From Pseudomonas segetis (GTDB lineage: Bacteria > Pseudomonadota > Gammaproteobacteria > Pseudomonadales > Pseudomonadaceae), in NCBI RefSeq assembly GCF_900188155.1, contig NZ_FZOG01000005.1, positions 124,001 to 188,000 on the forward strand: 64,000 bases of DNA, read 5' to 3'. Shown here in pieces: positions 42,779-52,285 of this stretch (its first letter is position 1; each line of letters opens with the position of its first letter). A program made the position numbers and the translations under genes. Under the pieces are notes generated by a model that was not told where the DNA came from, did no database searches, and saw only the letters and a list, made by a program, of their open reading frames with translations.

Positions 42779-43411
42779 GTGTGGGAATTGGTTAAAGCTG
42801 GCGGCTGGATCATGCTGCCGATCATCATGTGTTCTATCGTTGCTGCGGCCATAGTAGCCGAGCGCCTGTGGACGTTACGGCCAAGCCGTGTCACCCCGCC
42901 CAACCTGCTGGGCAAGGTCTGGCAATGGATCAAAGACAAAAAGCTCAATAACCAGAAGCTCAAGGAGCTGCGCGCAGATTCGCCGCTCGGTGAGATTTTG
43001 GCTGCAGGCCTGGCTAACTCCAAGCATGGCCGCGAGATCATGAAAGAGTGCATTGAAGAAGCTGCAGCTCGGGTTGTGCACGACATGGAGCGCTACCTCA
43101 ACGCACTTGGCACCATCGCCGGTATTGCGCCATTACTCGGCTTGCTTGGTACTGTGCTGGGCATGATTGAGATCTTCAGCTCATTCATGGGCGCCGGCAT
43201 GGCCAATGCGCCGGTGCTCGCCGGCGGTATTGCCAAAGCCCTGATTACCACGGCAGCGGGCCTGATCGTGGCAATCCCGGCGCTGTTCTTCCACCGATAC
43301 CTGCAGCGTCGAGTCGATGAGCTGGTAGTTGGCATGGAGCAGGAGGCAATCAAGCTGGTCGAGGTGGTGCAGGGCGACCGCGAAGTTGATCTGGGTGGAG
43401 ACAAGGCGTGA
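42779..43411 (+). CDS. exbB: ExbB/TolQ-family proton channel subunit
   Basis: A 210-residue membrane protein with three helices (about residues 8-30, 108-135 and 145-175) and the family stretch LLGLLGTVLGMIEIF. With the next gene it makes a proton-driven motor. The GTG at 42779, 9 nt after GAGGGGA, begins VWELVKAGGW as in the PAO1 homologue; an earlier GTG at 42746 has no ribosome site. No tonB gene is adjacent. Confidence 0.9.
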   Translation: MWELVKAGGWIMLPIIMCSIVAAAIVAERLWTLRPSRVTPPNLLGKVWQWIKDKKLNNQKLKELRADSPLGEILAAGLANSKHGREIMKECIEEAAARVVHDMERYLNALGTIAGIAPLLGLLGTVLGMIEIFSSFMGAGMANAPVLAGGIAKALITTAAGLIVAIPALFFHRYLQRRVDELVVGMEQEAIKLVEVVQGDREVDLGGDKA

Positions 43412-43836
43412 AGTTCCGGCGTAAAGCGCGGGAAAACGTCGAGATCAATCTGGCGCCGCTGATTGACGTGGTGTTTATCCTGCTGTTGTTTTTCGTGGTG
43501 ACCACGACCTTCACTCGTGAAACCCAGATGAAGGTCGATTTGCCCGAGTCGGTTACTGGTGCTCCGCTGACGGATGCTGAAACCAAGCCGCTGGAGATAT
43601 TGATTGCAGCAGACGGCAGTTTTTCAATCAACGGCAAGGCGTTGCTGAAAAGTGATCTGGAAACCTTGATTGCCGCATTGCAAAAAGAGGCTGCTGGCGA
43701 TTTCAATCAGCCACTGACCATCAGCGCCGACGGTAAAACCCCCCACCAATCGGTCATCACGGCAATGGATGCAGCTGGCAAGCTGGGTTTTGCTCACTTG
43801 CGCATGACCACGGTCGAGGCGCAGCCAAAGCCTTGA
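43408..43836 (+). CDS. exbD: ExbD/TolR-family protein
   Basis: A 142-residue protein with one N-terminal helix bearing the proton-carrying Asp in [14 protein letters not shown], and a periplasmic domain. GTG start overlaps the exbB stop. It partners with ExbB. Confidence 0.93.
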   Translation: MKFRRKARENVEINLAPLIDVVFILLLFFVVTTTFTRETQMKVDLPESVTGAPLTDAETKPLEILIAADGSFSINGKALLKSDLETLIAALQKEAAGDFNQPLTISADGKTPHQSVITAMDAAGKLGFAHLRMTTVEAQPKP

Positions 43837-43849
43837 CGGAGATTGCGTG

Positions 43850-44851
43850 ATGGCACTGTCTGATCGACTGGTCGATGCCTGGTATACCGGGCATCCGGCG
43901 TTGGCGCTTCTCGCGCCGCTGGAGGCCTTGTATCGCCAGGTGGTTCAGCGCAAGCGTGCACGATTTATCGCGGGCGAGGGCGATATCTATCGTGCTCCGG
44001 TGCCAGTGATCGTGGTGGGTAATATCACGGTTGGCGGCACCGGCAAGACCCCGATGATCCTTTGGCTGATCGAGCAATGCCAGCAACGCGGCCTCAAGGT
44101 CGGCGTTGTCAGCCGGGGTTTTGGCGCTAAACCGCCGGCCTTCCCCTGGCGGGTCGCGGCAGACCAGAGCGCCGCTGTGGCCGGGGACGAGCCGCTGTTG
44201 ATCGTCCAGCGCAGTGGCGTTGCGCTGATGATTGACCCGGACCGCAGTCGCGCGGTGCAAGCCTTGCTCGAGGCTGAACCGCTAGACCTGATTCTCAGTG
44301 ATGACGGCTTGCAGCATTACCGGCTGGCGCGTGACCTGGAGTTGGTGCTGGTGGATGCTGCGCGAGGCTTCGGCAACCAGCGCTGCCTGCCGGCGGGGCC
44401 ACTGCGTGAGCCGATGCAGCGTCTGCAAAGTGTCGATGCGCTGCTGTACAACGGGGCCTCCAGCGATCCACAAGATGCCTTTGCATTTACCTTGCAACCG
44501 ACCCAACTGATCAACGTGCGCAGCGGCGAATCGCGTCCGCTCGATCATTTCCCGGCGGGTCAGGCGCTGCACGGCGTGGCGGGAATCGGCAATCCGCAGC
44601 GTTTCTTCAACACGCTCGAAGGGCTACACTGGCGGGTAAATACGCATGCTTTTGCTGATCACGCCGCCTACAGTCGTGAGTTGCTGAATTTCAGCCCAGA
44701 CTTGCCGGTGGTCATGACCGAGAAAGATGCAGTGAAGTGCCGCGATTTTGCGGCTGATGATTGGTGGTATCTGGCAGTCGATGCGCAGCCCTCGCAGGCA
44801 TTCGTCGACTGGTTTGATGCACAATTGAAGGCTTTATTGCCTGCGCGCTAG
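43850..44851 (+). CDS. lpxK: Tetraacyldisaccharide 4'-kinase LpxK
   Basis: A 333-residue membrane-associated kinase that phosphorylates lipid A disaccharide. It has the P-loop [13 protein letters not shown] (near residues 60-72) and the conserved [11 protein letters not shown] segment. CGGAG precedes the start. It is followed by the Trm112-like gene and kdsB, linking lipid A and Kdo synthesis. Confidence 0.95.
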   Translation: MALSDRLVDAWYTGHPALALLAPLEALYRQVVQRKRARFIAGEGDIYRAPVPVIVVGNITVGGTGKTPMILWLIEQCQQRGLKVGVVSRGFGAKPPAFPWRVAADQSAAVAGDEPLLIVQRSGVALMIDPDRSRAVQALLEAEPLDLILSDDGLQHYRLARDLELVLVDAARGFGNQRCLPAGPLREPMQRLQSVDALLYNGASSDPQDAFAFTLQPTQLINVRSGESRPLDHFPAGQALHGVAGIGNPQRFFNTLEGLHWRVNTHAFADHAAYSRELLNFSPDLPVVMTEKDAVKCRDFAADDWWYLAVDAQPSQAFVDWFDAQLKALLPAR

Positions 44852-44900
44852 CTTTATACTGGCAAGCTGTATGCACGCCGTTTTACCTCAAGGATCACCC

Positions 44901-45086
44901 ATGGACCCGAAATTACTCGATATCTTGGCCTGCCCGCTGTGCAAAGGCCCGCTGAAGCTGGCCAACGATAAAACCGAACTGGTGTGCAAGGCAGACGCGC
45001 TGGCGTTTCCAGTGCGCGATGGCATTCCGGTGATGCTCGAAACCGAAGCCCGGACCCTCAATGTAGACGAGCGCCTGGATAAATAA
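44901..45086 (+). CDS. Trm112-like zinc-ribbon protein (YcaR type)
   Basis: A 61-residue protein beginning [18 protein letters not shown] with the CPLC half of a zinc site and a later Cys; DGIPVML is a family mark. It lies directly before kdsB without spacing, as in many gammaproteobacteria. AGGA lies before ATG 44901. Its role is unclear; it may assist a methyltransferase or act as a small chaperone. Confidence 0.9.
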   Translation: MDPKLLDILACPLCKGPLKLANDKTELVCKADALAFPVRDGIPVMLETEARTLNVDERLDK

Positions 45087-45851
45087 ATGAGCCAAGCATT
45101 CAGCGTTGTCATTCCTGCGCGTTACGCCTCGACCCGCCTGCCGGGGAAGCCCTTGCAGGATATCGGCGGTAAGCCGATGGTCCAGCACGTCTGGGAGCAG
45201 GCCTGCAAAAGCAATGCGCAGCGGGTGGTTGTCGCCACCGATGATGCGCGTATTGTCGACGCTTGCAAGGCATTTGGCGCGCAAGTGGTGCTGACCCGGG
45301 TTGATCACAATTCCGGGACTGATCGCTTGGCTGAGGTCGCAACCGCGCTGGGCCTGGAGCCCGATGCCATTGTGGTCAATGTGCAGGGCGACGAGCCGAT
45401 GATACCGCCTTCGATCATCGATCAGGTCGCGGCCAACCTGGCGGCCAATCCGCAAGCGGCCATTGCCACGCTGGCTGAGCCCATCGAAGATGTTGCTGCG
45501 CTGTTCAATCCCAATGTGGTCAAGGTCGCCACCGATCTGACCGGCCTGGCGCTGACCTTCAGTCGCGCGCCATTGCCATGGGCTCGGGATGCATTTGCTG
45601 CCAGCCGTGAACACTTGCCTGCTGATGTGCCTTATCGTCGTCACATCGGCATTTACGCTTATCGCACCCAGTTTCTCCACGACTTTGTCGCCTGGGGTCC
45701 ATGCTGGCTGGAAAACACCGAGTGCCTGGAGCAGCTTCGTGCGCTCTGGCACGGCGTGCGTATTCATGTAGCCGATGCACTTGAAGCGCCTCCTGCGGGC
45801 GTTGATACCCAGGAAGATCTCGATCGTGTACGTCAGTTGTTGAGCCAGTAA
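45087..45851 (+). CDS. kdsB: 3-deoxy-manno-octulosonate cytidylyltransferase KdsB
   Basis: A 254-residue enzyme that activates Kdo as CMP-Kdo for lipopolysaccharide. It has [14 protein letters not shown] near residues 9-22, VVATDD and [10 protein letters not shown]. The stop overlaps the next start by one base. Confidence 0.95.
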   Translation: MSQAFSVVIPARYASTRLPGKPLQDIGGKPMVQHVWEQACKSNAQRVVVATDDARIVDACKAFGAQVVLTRVDHNSGTDRLAEVATALGLEPDAIVVNVQGDEPMIPPSIIDQVAANLAANPQAAIATLAEPIEDVAALFNPNVVKVATDLTGLALTFSRAPLPWARDAFAASREHLPADVPYRRHIGIYAYRTQFLHDFVAWGPCWLENTECLEQLRALWHGVRIHVADALEAPPAGVDTQEDLDRVRQLLSQ

Positions 45852-46315
45852 TGCGCGTTTTATTCGTCTGCCTGGGCAACATCTGTCGTTCGCCAACGGC
45901 CGAGGCCGTGTTTCGCCACAAGCTGGAGCAGGCTGGGCTGGCAGGGTTGGTGCAGGTCGATTCGGCGGGCACTGGCGACTGGCATGTGGGCAAGCCTGCG
46001 GACACTCGCACCAGACGCGCCGCGCAACTGCGTGGCTATGATATGTCTGCCTTGCGCGGTCGTCAGGTCGAGGCCGCTGATTTTCAGCGTTTTGACCTGG
46101 TGCTGGCTATGGATCACAGTAATCTGGACAACCTCAAGCGTTTGCGCTCGGGCAATCAAGGCGCAGAACTGGACTTGTTCCTGCGTCGTTACCAGCTTGA
46201 AGTCGATGAGGTCCCAGACCCTTATTACGGTGGCGAACAAGGATTCGAGAATGTGCTCGACCTGATTGAGCGCGCCAGCGACGCCTTGCTGGTCGAAGTC
46301 AAGGGACGGTTATGA
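45851..46315 (+). CDS. Low-molecular-weight protein tyrosine phosphatase
   Basis: A 154-residue phosphatase with the P-loop CLGNICRSP at residues 7-15 and the general acid in DPYYGG near residue 118. It removes phosphate from tyrosine, typically on capsule or other regulatory kinases. It overlaps kdsB by one base and murB by 4 bp. Confidence 0.93.
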   Translation: MRVLFVCLGNICRSPTAEAVFRHKLEQAGLAGLVQVDSAGTGDWHVGKPADTRTRRAAQLRGYDMSALRGRQVEAADFQRFDLVLAMDHSNLDNLKRLRSGNQGAELDLFLRRYQLEVDEVPDPYYGGEQGFENVLDLIERASDALLVEVKGRL

Positions 46316-47331
46316 AGCTGCACGTCGAGCGCGGAGTTTCGCTCAAACCCTATAACAGTTTCGGTATTGATGTGCTCGCTGCGCAATTTGCCGAAGCGCA
46401 CAACGATGACCAGGTACGCGCCGCGATTGCCTATGCCGAAACCCAACAGTTGCCGCTGATGTTGCTCGGTGGCGGCAGTAACCTGCTGCTCACCGCGGAT
46501 GTCGATGCACTGGTGCTGCGCATGAGCGGCCTTGGTATTCGTATTCTCAGTGAAGATGATCAGCGCGTGGTGGTCGAGGCCGAAGCCGGGGAGCCTTGGC
46601 ATCCATTTGTGCAATGGACGCTCGGCCAGGGCCTGGCGGGGCTGGAAAACCTCAGCCTGATCCCTGGCACAGTGGGCGCTGCGCCGATGCAGAATATAGG
46701 TGCCTACGGCGTTGAGATCAAAGACCTGTTTGTTGGTCTCACGGCCCTTGATCGACAAACGGGCGAAGTCCGTGAGTTCAACCTGCAAGACTGCCAGTTT
46801 GGTTACCGCGACAGCCTTTTCAAGCGGGAAGCGGGGCGCTGGATTATCTTGCGTGTGCGCTTCGCCCTGAGTCGTACTGCGCATTTGAACCTGGCGTATG
46901 GCCCGGTCAAGCAGCGCTTGAGCGAGGAGGGTATCGACAAGCCGACAGCCCAGGACGTCAGCCGCGCGATCTGTGCGATTCGCAGCGAGAAGCTGCCAGA
47001 CCCGGCAGTGCTGGGTAATGCCGGTAGTTTCTTTAAAAACCCGGTGGTCGGCGCCGAGCAGGTTGAACATTTGCGCAGGCTGCATGCCGACCTGGTGGCA
47101 TATCCGCAGGAAGATGGCCAGTTCAAGCTCGCTGCGGGCTGGTTGATCGAGCGGGCAGGCTGGAAGGGCTTTCGTGATGGCGATGCTGGCGTACACCGGC
47201 TGCAGGCCTTGGTGCTGGTCAATTATGGCAATGCCAGTGGCAAGCAGTTACTGGCGCTTGCCCGGCGTATCCAGGCTGATATCAAGCAGCGCTTCGCCAT
47301 TGAGCTTGAGATAGAGCCCAACGTGGTTTGA
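46312..47331 (+). CDS. murB: UDP-N-acetylenolpyruvoylglucosamine reductase MurB
   Basis: A 339-residue FAD enzyme of peptidoglycan synthesis (E. coli type I). FAD-site motifs are LLGGGSNLL and GTVGAAPMQNIGAYG; the catalytic Ser is in GNAGSFFKNP near residue 238. In PAO1 it is directly followed by rne, but here 12.4 kb of accessory genes follow. Confidence 0.95.
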   Translation: MKLHVERGVSLKPYNSFGIDVLAAQFAEAHNDDQVRAAIAYAETQQLPLMLLGGGSNLLLTADVDALVLRMSGLGIRILSEDDQRVVVEAEAGEPWHPFVQWTLGQGLAGLENLSLIPGTVGAAPMQNIGAYGVEIKDLFVGLTALDRQTGEVREFNLQDCQFGYRDSLFKREAGRWIILRVRFALSRTAHLNLAYGPVKQRLSEEGIDKPTAQDVSRAICAIRSEKLPDPAVLGNAGSFFKNPVVGAEQVEHLRRLHADLVAYPQEDGQFKLAAGWLIERAGWKGFRDGDAGVHRLQALVLVNYGNASGKQLLALARRIQADIKQRFAIELEIEPNVV

Positions 47332-47420
47332 CTCTGCAAGCCACGCAAATAACAGGATTGATTACTGATCGACCCGGGCTGCACCTAAAACTGCCTGGGA
47401 AAGTTGAAACAAAACTGCCT

Positions 47421-47436
47421 ATGTTATCGATAACAT
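47421..47436. promoter_or_regulatory. Palindromic LacI-type operator before the thiamine-diphosphate enzyme gene
   Basis: ATGTTATCGATAACAT is a perfect 16 bp palindrome 41 bp upstream of the start codon. The identical 16-mer occurs at 53100-53115 before lutA. The sequence is of the GntR/LacI operator type (E. coli GntR: ATGTTACCGGTAACAT), and a LacI-family gene lies between the two sites. Confidence 0.75.
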
Positions 47437-47477
47437 TATGCTGTTAAAGTAGCGCTCACTGTTATTTTTGTCTTGGA

Positions 47478-49100
47478 GTGCTGGCCATGCTGACGTGTGG
47501 AGAATTGTTGGTTGAGATGTTGGAAGACTGCGGTGTGGATACTGTCTTTGGTATTCCCGGCGTGCATACCGTAGAGCTATATCGTGGCCTGCCATCGACC
47601 AAGATCAACCACATTACGCCACGGCATGAGCAGGGCGCGGGCTTTATGGCCGATGGCTATGCGCGAGTCAGCGGCAAGCCGGGCGTGTGCTTTATCATCA
47701 CCGGGCCTGGCATGACCAACATCACCACGGCCATGGGCCAGGCCTATGCGGATTCGGTGCCGATGCTGGTGATTTCCAGTGTCAACAACACCGAGCAACT
47801 GGCCATGGGCGGCGGTCGCCTCCACGAGCTGCCGTCGCAAAGCAACCTGGTCTCGGGTGTGGCTGCGTTCAGTCATACCCTGATGCGTCCGGATGAACTG
47901 CCGGATGTGCTTGCGCGTGCGTTTGCCGTCTTTAACAGCGCGCGGCCGCGTCCGGTGCATATCGAGATCCCGATTAACGTGATCACTGCGCCTGCCGACC
48001 ATGTCAAGCGTAAACTGGGTGCTGTACCCAGTCGCCCGGCGCCGTGCCCGGATGCAATCTCGCGTGCGGTACAGATGCTCAAATCCGCTCAGCGGCCATT
48101 GGTACTGCTTGGCGGCGGTACTGCCAGTGCCAGCGCAGAAGCGTTGCGTCTGGTCGAGGCCTTGGATGCGCCGACTGCCTATACGGTCAATGCCAAGGGC
48201 GTACTGCCCAAGGGGCACCCGCTGGCACTGGGCTCGAACCAGTCGTTGGTGCCGGTGCGTGAGCTGGTGTTGCAGTCCGATGTGGTATTGGCGATCGGCA
48301 CCGAGCTGGGTGAAACCGATTATGACGCTGTGTTCGACGGCAATTTTCGCATCGACAGCCAGTTGATCAGGATCGATATCGATGCCGAGCAGTTGAACCG
48401 CAACTATCCGGCCGATATCGCCATTCTCAGCGATTCACGCCTGGCTATCCAGGCACTGTTGGCAGGGCTGGGCGAGGGCGCAGCTTTCAATGAGGACAGC
48501 CCTGGTTGCAAGCTGGCGGCGAAGGTTCGCAAGCAGCTAGAAGCCTTGATCCCGGATGCCTGGCATGCGCAGAAGCGGGTGCTGGATGTCTTGCAGGAAA
48601 CCTTGCCCGATATGATTTTTGCCGGTGACTCGACGCAGATTGTCTACTCAGGCAACCACCTGTTTGAAGCCAATTCGCCACGGACCTGGTTCAACTCGTC
48701 CACTGGTTACGGCACCTTGGGCTATGGTTTGCCGGCGGCCATCGGCGCCAAGCTGGCTGCGCCACAGCGGCCGGTGGTATCACTGATCGGTGATGGTGGT
48801 ATCCAGTTCACCCTGCCTGAGCTGGCTTCGGCGGTTGAGGCCAATGCGCCGGTTATCGTCCTGTTGTGGAACAACAGTGGCTACGGTGAGATCAAGCGTT
48901 ATATGCAGAACCGCAATATCCCGACCATTGGCGTTGATATCTACACCCCGGACTTCCTCGCACTTGCCAGGGGCTTTGGCTGCAACGCCGAACGCGCCGA
49001 GAGCTTTGCTCAACTGCGTGATTTGTTGCAGAGCGCGGCCAAGGCCGATCGCCCAACGGTGATCGAGATTCAGGAAAGCGCAGCCTTTCTGACGGCTTAA
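47478..49100 (+). CDS. Thiamine-diphosphate-dependent enzyme, acetolactate synthase / 2-oxoacid decarboxylase family
   Basis: A 540-residue enzyme with the three-domain fold: catalytic Glu in HEQGAGFMADGYARVSG (near residue 50), a central domain, and the TPP-binding motif beginning IGDGGIQF and ending LLWNNSGYGEIK. The N-terminus (GIPGVHTVELYRG) resembles AruI-type 5-guanidino-2-oxopentanoate decarboxylases, but no arginine-transaminase genes are near. Its operator is shared with lutABC, which suggests it acts on, or feeds, a 2-hydroxy or 2-oxo acid. The substrate is unresolved. Confidence 0.82.
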   Translation: MLAMLTCGELLVEMLEDCGVDTVFGIPGVHTVELYRGLPSTKINHITPRHEQGAGFMADGYARVSGKPGVCFIITGPGMTNITTAMGQAYADSVPMLVISSVNNTEQLAMGGGRLHELPSQSNLVSGVAAFSHTLMRPDELPDVLARAFAVFNSARPRPVHIEIPINVITAPADHVKRKLGAVPSRPAPCPDAISRAVQMLKSAQRPLVLLGGGTASASAEALRLVEALDAPTAYTVNAKGVLPKGHPLALGSNQSLVPVRELVLQSDVVLAIGTELGETDYDAVFDGNFRIDSQLIRIDIDAEQLNRNYPADIAILSDSRLAIQALLAGLGEGAAFNEDSPGCKLAAKVRKQLEALIPDAWHAQKRVLDVLQETLPDMIFAGDSTQIVYSGNHLFEANSPRTWFNSSTGYGTLGYGLPAAIGAKLAAPQRPVVSLIGDGGIQFTLPELASAVEANAPVIVLLWNNSGYGEIKRYMQNRNIPTIGVDIYTPDFLALARGFGCNAERAESFAQLRDLLQSAAKADRPTVIEIQESAAFLTA

Positions 49101-49113
49101 CCCTGTTGCGAGC

Positions 49114-49136
49114 TGGCCGCGAGTCATTCGCGGCCA
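49114..49136 (+). terminator. Hairpin after the thiamine-diphosphate enzyme gene
   Basis: TGGCCGCGA, a 5 nt loop and TCGCGGCCA form a perfect 9 bp stem 14 bp after the stop. There is no T-run, so termination may be partial and allow read-through into the lacI-type gene 76 bp later. Confidence 0.45.
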
Positions 49137-49212
49137 ATCTACAATGGTCGGCGGCTTGGCCAGCATGGATAATAGCCGCAGCTGGATCAGGTAAATATCA
49201 CGGGACCAATGC

Positions 49213-50229
49213 GTGACCAAGAATAAACCCACCGTACAGGATGTCGCGCGGTTAGCCGGTGTCTCCGGCATGACCGTGTCGCGGGCGTTGAGCAAGCCCG
49301 AACTGGTATCGCAAGCCACGCGTGAACGCATCGATCTTGCAGTGCGTGAGCTCGGTTATGTGCCCAACCTTGCGGCCAGCGCCCTGGTGACTCGGCGCAG
49401 CGGTGTGGTCGGCGCGCTGATTACCACCATCACCAATCCAATTCTGGCGACCACCATTGAAATCCTGCAGCAGGGCCTGAGCAAGGCTGGCCTGCATATG
49501 TTGATTGGTGAAACCCGCTTTTCGCCGGAAGAAGAAACCCAAATGCTCCGCGCCTTTCTTGGTCGTCAGCTTGATGGCTTGATTTTGGCCTATGGCTATC
49601 ACACGCCAGAAACCCATGAGCTGTTGGCGGCGGCGCGAATTCCGGTGGTCGAGTTGTGGGACTTGCCCGAGGGCGATAATCCGCGCCAGCCAGTGGGCCA
49701 AGTCGTTGGGTTCTCGAACTGGCAGGCGGGCGCTGCAGCGGGGCGTCACCTGGTTGAGTGTGGCTATCAGCGGCCCGCATTCTTTGGCTTTGATGATGCC
49801 CGTGAGGACTTGCGCTGGCAGGGGTTTCGCCATGCGGTGATGCAAGGCCTGGCTGTCGAGCCGTTGCGCTTCAAGACGTCGGCGATTCCGCATATCGATG
49901 ATGGAGTCGATGTGATTGAGCGCTTTGCACGCGGTGAGCTTGAGTTCGATGGGGCGTTCTTTACCAACGACATGCCCGCCATCGGGGCTTTGTTCAGTTG
50001 CCAGCGCAAAGGGATCAATGTGCCGGGCGAGCTCGGTATCTGCGGCTTTGGCGACCTGCCCATTGCCCGTGTTGCGACGCCGACACTGACCAGTGTCAGG
50101 GTGCCGGCCGAGCGGGTAGCTAACGCCACAGTTGAGCTGCTTACGCAAATGATCAAAGGCGAGGGCGCAAGCGTAGGGCAGGTTGATGTTGGCTGTGAAT
50201 TGATCGCCCGTGAGTCAACCGCGCGCTAG
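49213..50229 (+). CDS. LacI-family transcriptional regulator
   Basis: A 338-residue repressor with an N-terminal helix-turn-helix (TVQDVARLAGVSGMTVSRALSKP), hinge region, and a sugar-binding-protein-like effector domain. It most resembles gluconate-type GntR regulators. It starts at GTG. It lies between two copies of ATGTTATCGATAACAT and is their probable ligand. Its stop overlaps that of the converging lutC gene within a CTAG sequence. The effector could be lactate, a sugar acid or the substrate of the TPP enzyme. Confidence 0.87.
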   Translation: MTKNKPTVQDVARLAGVSGMTVSRALSKPELVSQATRERIDLAVRELGYVPNLAASALVTRRSGVVGALITTITNPILATTIEILQQGLSKAGLHMLIGETRFSPEEETQMLRAFLGRQLDGLILAYGYHTPETHELLAAARIPVVELWDLPEGDNPRQPVGQVVGFSNWQAGAAAGRHLVECGYQRPAFFGFDDAREDLRWQGFRHAVMQGLAVEPLRFKTSAIPHIDDGVDVIERFARGELEFDGAFFTNDMPAIGALFSCQRKGINVPGELGICGFGDLPIARVATPTLTSVRVPAERVANATVELLTQMIKGEGASVGQVDVGCELIARESTAR

Positions 50230-50855
50230 TCAATCAGCAGTATATGCACGGCCCTTGGACCATGTGCGCCATAGAGTAATTGCCCGCCGATGTCTGCGGT
50301 GCTTGATGGGCCGGTGATCAGCTGTACCGCCTGGGCTGTGCCTTCATCTGGGTGGCTGAGCAATGGCCAGAGCTGGTCGAGTTGGCCGAGCAGGCGGGAC
50401 TTGTCCAGTACCACCAGATGATATTCGGGCAGGAAGTTCAGCCCGGCAGGATTATCGGCATTTGCCAGCATCACCAGGCTGCCTGTCGCAGCGATACCAG
50501 CAAAGGCTTGGGCAACGCCGATAGGGTGGTGACCCTGGGCTGTGCCGACGTCTGTCTGCAGGCCTGTTTGTTGCCAGGGCAAGCTGGCCAGGGCCGGGGC
50601 AACCGCCAGCGGGCCATGCAGTTGATGTCGGGTGCAAAATGCTGCAACCGCCTCGGGTACCTGGGAAATATCAGCCAGTGCTTCGAGGGTCACGCCGGTC
50701 ACTTCCAGGCGGGCAAGGAACTGTTGGTACGGATCGATGCCGGCTTGGCTCAGGGCGATGCGCTCTTTGAATGGGTGCGGTTCGATGACCGAGTGCGCTT
50801 CGCGCCCAAGTGCCTTACGCACATCGGACAAAATGGCCTGGCGTGAGCTGCTCAT
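50226..50855 (-). CDS. lutC: LutC-like lactate utilisation protein (LUD domain)
   Basis: A 209-residue LUD-domain protein, third subunit of the LutABC L-lactate dehydrogenase complex. Motifs include ATGSLVMLANADNPAGLNFLPEYHLVVL and TGPSSTADIGGQLLYGAHGPRAVHILL, typical of LutC/YkgG. Its start overlaps the lutB stop (ATGA). Confidence 0.9.
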   Translation of the reverse strand: MSSSRQAILSDVRKALGREAHSVIEPHPFKERIALSQAGIDPYQQFLARLEVTGVTLEALADISQVPEAVAAFCTRHQLHGPLAVAPALASLPWQQTGLQTDVGTAQGHHPIGVAQAFAGIAATGSLVMLANADNPAGLNFLPEYHLVVLDKSRLLGQLDQLWPLLSHPDEGTAQAVQLITGPSSTADIGGQLLYGAHGPRAVHILLID

Positions 50856-52285
50856 TGTTCACTTCCGTTCTTGTCGGCTTGGCGCTGTTGCCAGAGTTGC
50901 TGAAAGGTTGCGCCCTGTGGCGCGGGCATATCGCGCTGCTCGGTCCAGCCGCGTGCAAGTGGCAGGCGGCTGAGTCGCCCGCGCTTGCTGCCCGCCCAGG
51001 CCATGGTGCGCGCGGCCATGGCTGTCAGCAGGCGATAGAGTCGTGGACGGCTGGCCAGGGCGGCCCAGAGTCCAATTCCCCAGCGCGTGGTGGTTGCGGT
51101 CAGTTGCTGTTGCCAGTGCTGGCTACGCAGTACGCGCATCATGTCGGGCAGGGGGATTTGCATTGGGCAAACCTCCGCGCAGCGGCCATTGAGGGTGCAG
51201 GCGTTGGGCAAGTCGACCGTTTGTTCAAGGTTGGTCAGTTGTGGGGTCCAGATTGAGCCCATCGGCCCCGGATAAATCCATCCGTAGGCATGGCCGCCTA
51301 CCCAGTTGTACACCGGGCAGTTATCCATGCAAGCCGCGCAGCGGATGCAGCGCAGCATTGGTCGAAACTCCCCGGCAAGCATTTCACTGCGACCGTTGTC
51401 CAGCAATACAACGTGGCATTGCTCCGCGCCATCGAGTTCGCCAGCGTTTTTAGTACCGCCATAAAGGCTGGTGTAGCTGGTCAGGGGCTGGCCTGTGGCG
51501 CTGAGCGCGAGCAATTGCAGGTGAACCCCTGCGTCTGCGCGGCTGGGCAAGACTTTTTCGATGCTGGCCAGGACAATCCGCACCTTTGGCAAGAGGCTGG
51601 TCAGGTCGCCATTGCCTTCATTGGTGACCAGCACATGGCTGCCGTCTTCGGCAATCAGGAAGTTGGCCCCGGTAATGCCGACCTCTGCTTCGAAAAAGCG
51701 CTTGCGCAACAAGCGTCGGGCTTCGGCAAGCAACTCGGCAGGCTCGTGCAGGAAGCTTTCGCGGCCAAGGTCCTTGTGGTGTTCGTGGAATAAATCCTGC
51801 ACCTGTTCCAGGGTTTTGTGGATTGCAGGGCCATTGATATGGCTTGGCGGTTCGTCGGCCAGTTGCAGGATGTACTCGCCAAGGTCGGTTTCGTAGCGTT
51901 CGATACCGGCGCGAGCAAGGGCATCGTTGATCCCCATTTCCTCGCCAATCATGGTTTTACCCTTGATTACGCTGCGGGCACTGGCCTGGCGGCAGATATC
52001 CACGACAATCTGCTGCGCCTGTTCGGGTGTTTGTGCCCAGTGCACCTGCGTGCCTTGCTTAATGGCTGCCGCCTCGTAGCGCTCGAGGTAATGATCGAGA
52101 TGGGCCAGGGTGTGGTCCTTGATGGCCTTGGCTTGCGCGCGCAGGCCCTGGAAGTTGGCTGTCCCGTCGACTTGCACGCGGACATGGGCGGCGAAGTTGC
52201 GGTTCTCGGCCATGGCCGCCTGCAGGTTTGGCTCATGCAGTGCTGCACGGGCTGCAGATTTGAAATTAGCGGACGAGAGCTGCAT
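50852..52285 (-). CDS. lutB: LutB-like iron-sulfur protein of lactate oxidation
   Basis: A 477-residue protein with an N-terminal LUD domain and a C-terminal double [4Fe-4S] ferredoxin region (CIRCAACMDNCPV and CTLNGRCAEVCPM near residues 310 and 365). It carries electrons in the membrane-associated lactate oxidase complex. ATG 52285 overlaps the lutA stop; a longer frame from 52408 lies inside lutA and is a shadow. Confidence 0.92.
   Translation of the reverse strand: MQLSSANFKSAARAALHEPNLQAAMAENRNFAAHVRVQVDGTANFQGLRAQAKAIKDHTLAHLDHYLERYEAAAIKQGTQVHWAQTPEQAQQIVVDICRQASARSVIKGKTMIGEEMGINDALARAGIERYETDLGEYILQLADEPPSHINGPAIHKTLEQVQDLFHEHHKDLGRESFLHEPAELLAEARRLLRKRFFEAEVGITGANFLIAEDGSHVLVTNEGNGDLTSLLPKVRIVLASIEKVLPSRADAGVHLQLLALSATGQPLTSYTSLYGGTKNAGELDGAEQCHVVLLDNGRSEMLAGEFRPMLRCIRCAACMDNCPVYNWVGGHAYGWIYPGPMGSIWTPQLTNLEQTVDLPNACTLNGRCAEVCPMQIPLPDMMRVLRSQHWQQQLTATTTRWGIGLWAALASRPRLYRLLTAMAARTMAWAGSKRGRLSRLPLARGWTEQRDMPAPQGATFQQLWQQRQADKNGSEQ

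Noticed and set aside
47478..49100. Naming the TPP enzyme aruI (arginine transaminase pathway)
   Set aside because: Sequence resemblance is suggestive, but no aruH or other arginine catabolic genes are near and its operator is shared with lutABC.
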